A stretch of DNA of 28,118 bases from a virus. A model generated the notes under the pieces. It was not told where the DNA came from. It saw only the letters and a list, made by a program, of their open reading frames with translations, and did no database searches. The stretch lies in the IMG/VR virus record IMGVR_UViG_3300037847_000165, positions 1-28,118 of that record. One strand, 5' to 3'. Shown one piece after another: positions 27,076 to 28,118 of this stretch (position 1 is the first letter of the stretch; the number at the start of each line of letters is the position of its first letter). The position numbers and the translations under genes were made by a program.

Positions 27076-28118
27076 CTTATTTAAAAAGATATATAAAGAG
27101 TTATTTAAGTATAGTACTATTTATGTTGCAGGAGATATAGACAATCCTAAAGAAAACCCTAAAGATTATTTTGTAAGAACAAACCCAAGTGGTAATTTAT
27201 ATGAACCACCTGTAGTTGTTGATGGTACTGATTATTACGACTTTGATTATCGTTATGGTTTTGGGATTCGTAAGTTAGCAAGGTTCGATTACGAAATCAA
27301 AGGTAAACACTACTACGATGGCACAGAAAACAATATAGGACTTTCAGCACCTAATTCTCCTGTAAGTGGCTTAGAATACACCTTTCACTATGAAAAAGAA
27401 AGAGCAAGAGACGAAGTATATATAAACCACAGATACTTTATAAAACATAGTGGCAAGTACCATATGGTAAAACTAGAAAGTAGAGAGCAAGGCAGAGTTG
27501 ACTTTAACTATAAATCGGCAGAAGTAAGAGCTAAACTACCAATAGGTAAAAAGTTTAGTTTAAGCGCAGGTGCTATGTATCGTACACACGAAAGACCTTA
27601 TGGGTACAATCCAATAGAGATATGGCTGAATGAAACTAACGAGCAGGGTTATCCTGTAAATTATTGGTATCAGCTTGGGTACAATTATGGGTTTTCTGAC
27701 CAATGGGTTACTATAGATATTGATGGAGAACAAGTTTATGATTATTATTGGTATGACCCAGAAGGTAACGTTGTAGCTTATACAGATTTACAATTTAGGG
27801 ACACAGTATTTGAAAGCCTTATAAATCGTTATAATAACGAGCAATGGGATTTATTAGACCCTTTTGGAGTTGTATCTCCTGTAGTCGGTTTTGACTTCTA
27901 TCATTACAAGCGAAACTTCTGGCTACACGCTTACGCTTCATACTTATTACCTTATCACAAATATGTAAAAGGAGACGTAGACTTTAGCTATCTTAACAGA
28001 AATAATTGGGGTCTAGGTGGACTGAGACAAGACTCCGAACATGAACAATGGGAGGATTACCAAGCAGGAATCAGTTTTGGTTGGAAACTATCAAAATCTA
28101 TTGGGGTGTTTGTAGAGG
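27005..28118 (+). CDS. Exported beta-barrel-like protein (3' partial)
   Basis: An open frame from ATG 27005 runs to the right edge (371 full codons). It begins with a signal peptide (MKKLMTILFVLCVSWNVSA, cut near Asn20). The mature part alternates polar and hydrophobic residues in strand after strand, rich in Tyr, Phe and Trp with charged turns: FDYRYGFGIRKLARFDYEIK, VDFNYKSAEVRAKLPIGKKF, SLSAGAMYRTH, FYHYKRNFWLHAYASYLLPY, YQAGISFGWKLSKSIGVFVE. This is the look of an outer-membrane beta-barrel. The repeating end strands suggest only a few dozen residues are missing. In a phage it may exclude superinfecting phages or help at lysis. Both are inference. It overlaps the YfiM-like gene by 71 bases. 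Confidence 0.7.
   Translation, partial: MKKLMTILFVLCVSWNVSANEKDNLFKKIYKELFKYSTIYVAGDIDNPKENPKDYFVRTNPSGNLYEPPVVVDGTDYYDFDYRYGFGIRKLARFDYEIKGKHYYDGTENNIGLSAPNSPVSGLEYTFHYEKERARDEVYINHRYFIKHSGKYHMVKLESREQGRVDFNYKSAEVRAKLPIGKKFSLSAGAMYRTHERPYGYNPIEIWLNETNEQGYPVNYWYQLGYNYGFSDQWVTIDIDGEQVYDYYWYDPEGNVVAYTDLQFRDTVFESLINRYNNEQWDLLDPFGVVSPVVGFDFYHYKRNFWLHAYASYLLPYHKYVKGDVDFSYLNRNNWGLGGLRQDSEHEQWEDYQAGISFGWKLSKSIGVFVE

Noticed and set aside
1-28118. tRNA genes, CRISPR arrays, insertion sequences, integrase and attachment sites
   Set aside because: Looked for by eye. No cloverleaf-type sequence ending in a T-arm, no regularly spaced repeats, and no transposase- or recombinase-type protein was found.

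Overview
The window is phage DNA, about one third G+C, with every supported gene on the + strand, tightly packed and often overlapping by a few bases. The protein families (DUF3127 SSB-like protein, XkdF-type prohead protease, Bacteroidota-style capsid, portal and tail proteins), a TTTG-N19-TAnnTT promoter, and A-rich leaders in place of strong Shine-Dalgarno sites point to a siphovirus-like phage of a Bacteroidota host, probably an aquatic Flavobacteriia. No tail-sheath gene is recognisable. No integrase, repressor, DNA polymerase, tRNA or CRISPR array was seen. Both window edges cut genes, so part of the genome is missing.

Layout. 1-1126: lysis genes (M15 zinc peptidase, small conserved protein, 3TM holin). 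1236-8754: early and replication region, with NinG-like protein, OB-fold and DUF3127 ssDNA-binding candidates, a RecA/DnaB-type ATPase, a sigma-70-like factor, a PD-(D/E)XK nuclease, a ParB-like protein, a RecE-like exonuclease, a DnaA domain IV-like protein, a dATP/dGTP diphosphohydrolase-like protein and a DNA methyltransferase, with many microproteins between them. 8789-10200: terminase. 10235-16941: tail module (frameshifted chaperone, completion proteins, tape measure). 16973-20381: head module (protease, small basic and Cys-rich proteins, scaffold, major capsid). 20451-23764: tube-like protein, portal and adaptor. 23989-25581: lectin-like fibre. 25584-28118: small proteins, a one-TM holin-like protein and three exported proteins ending in a beta-barrel-like protein cut by the window edge.

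Regulation. The most notable signal is a repeated element, TACGTTATA, found in intergenic DNA only in the late half. Four exact copies sit exactly 14 bases before an ATG (starts 10235, 16973, 18827, 21103). A fifth copy (ACGTTATA) precedes the terminase genes beside a perfect 14-base palindrome. Each copy opens a late module and none has an evident -33 box. The early region instead has host-type promoters and encodes a divergent sigma factor. The simplest model is an early-to-late switch in which the phage sigma factor reads these elements and makes nearly leaderless late mRNAs. The tail chaperone gene carries a T TTT TTT slippery site, and a conserved-looking domain lies in the -1 frame.
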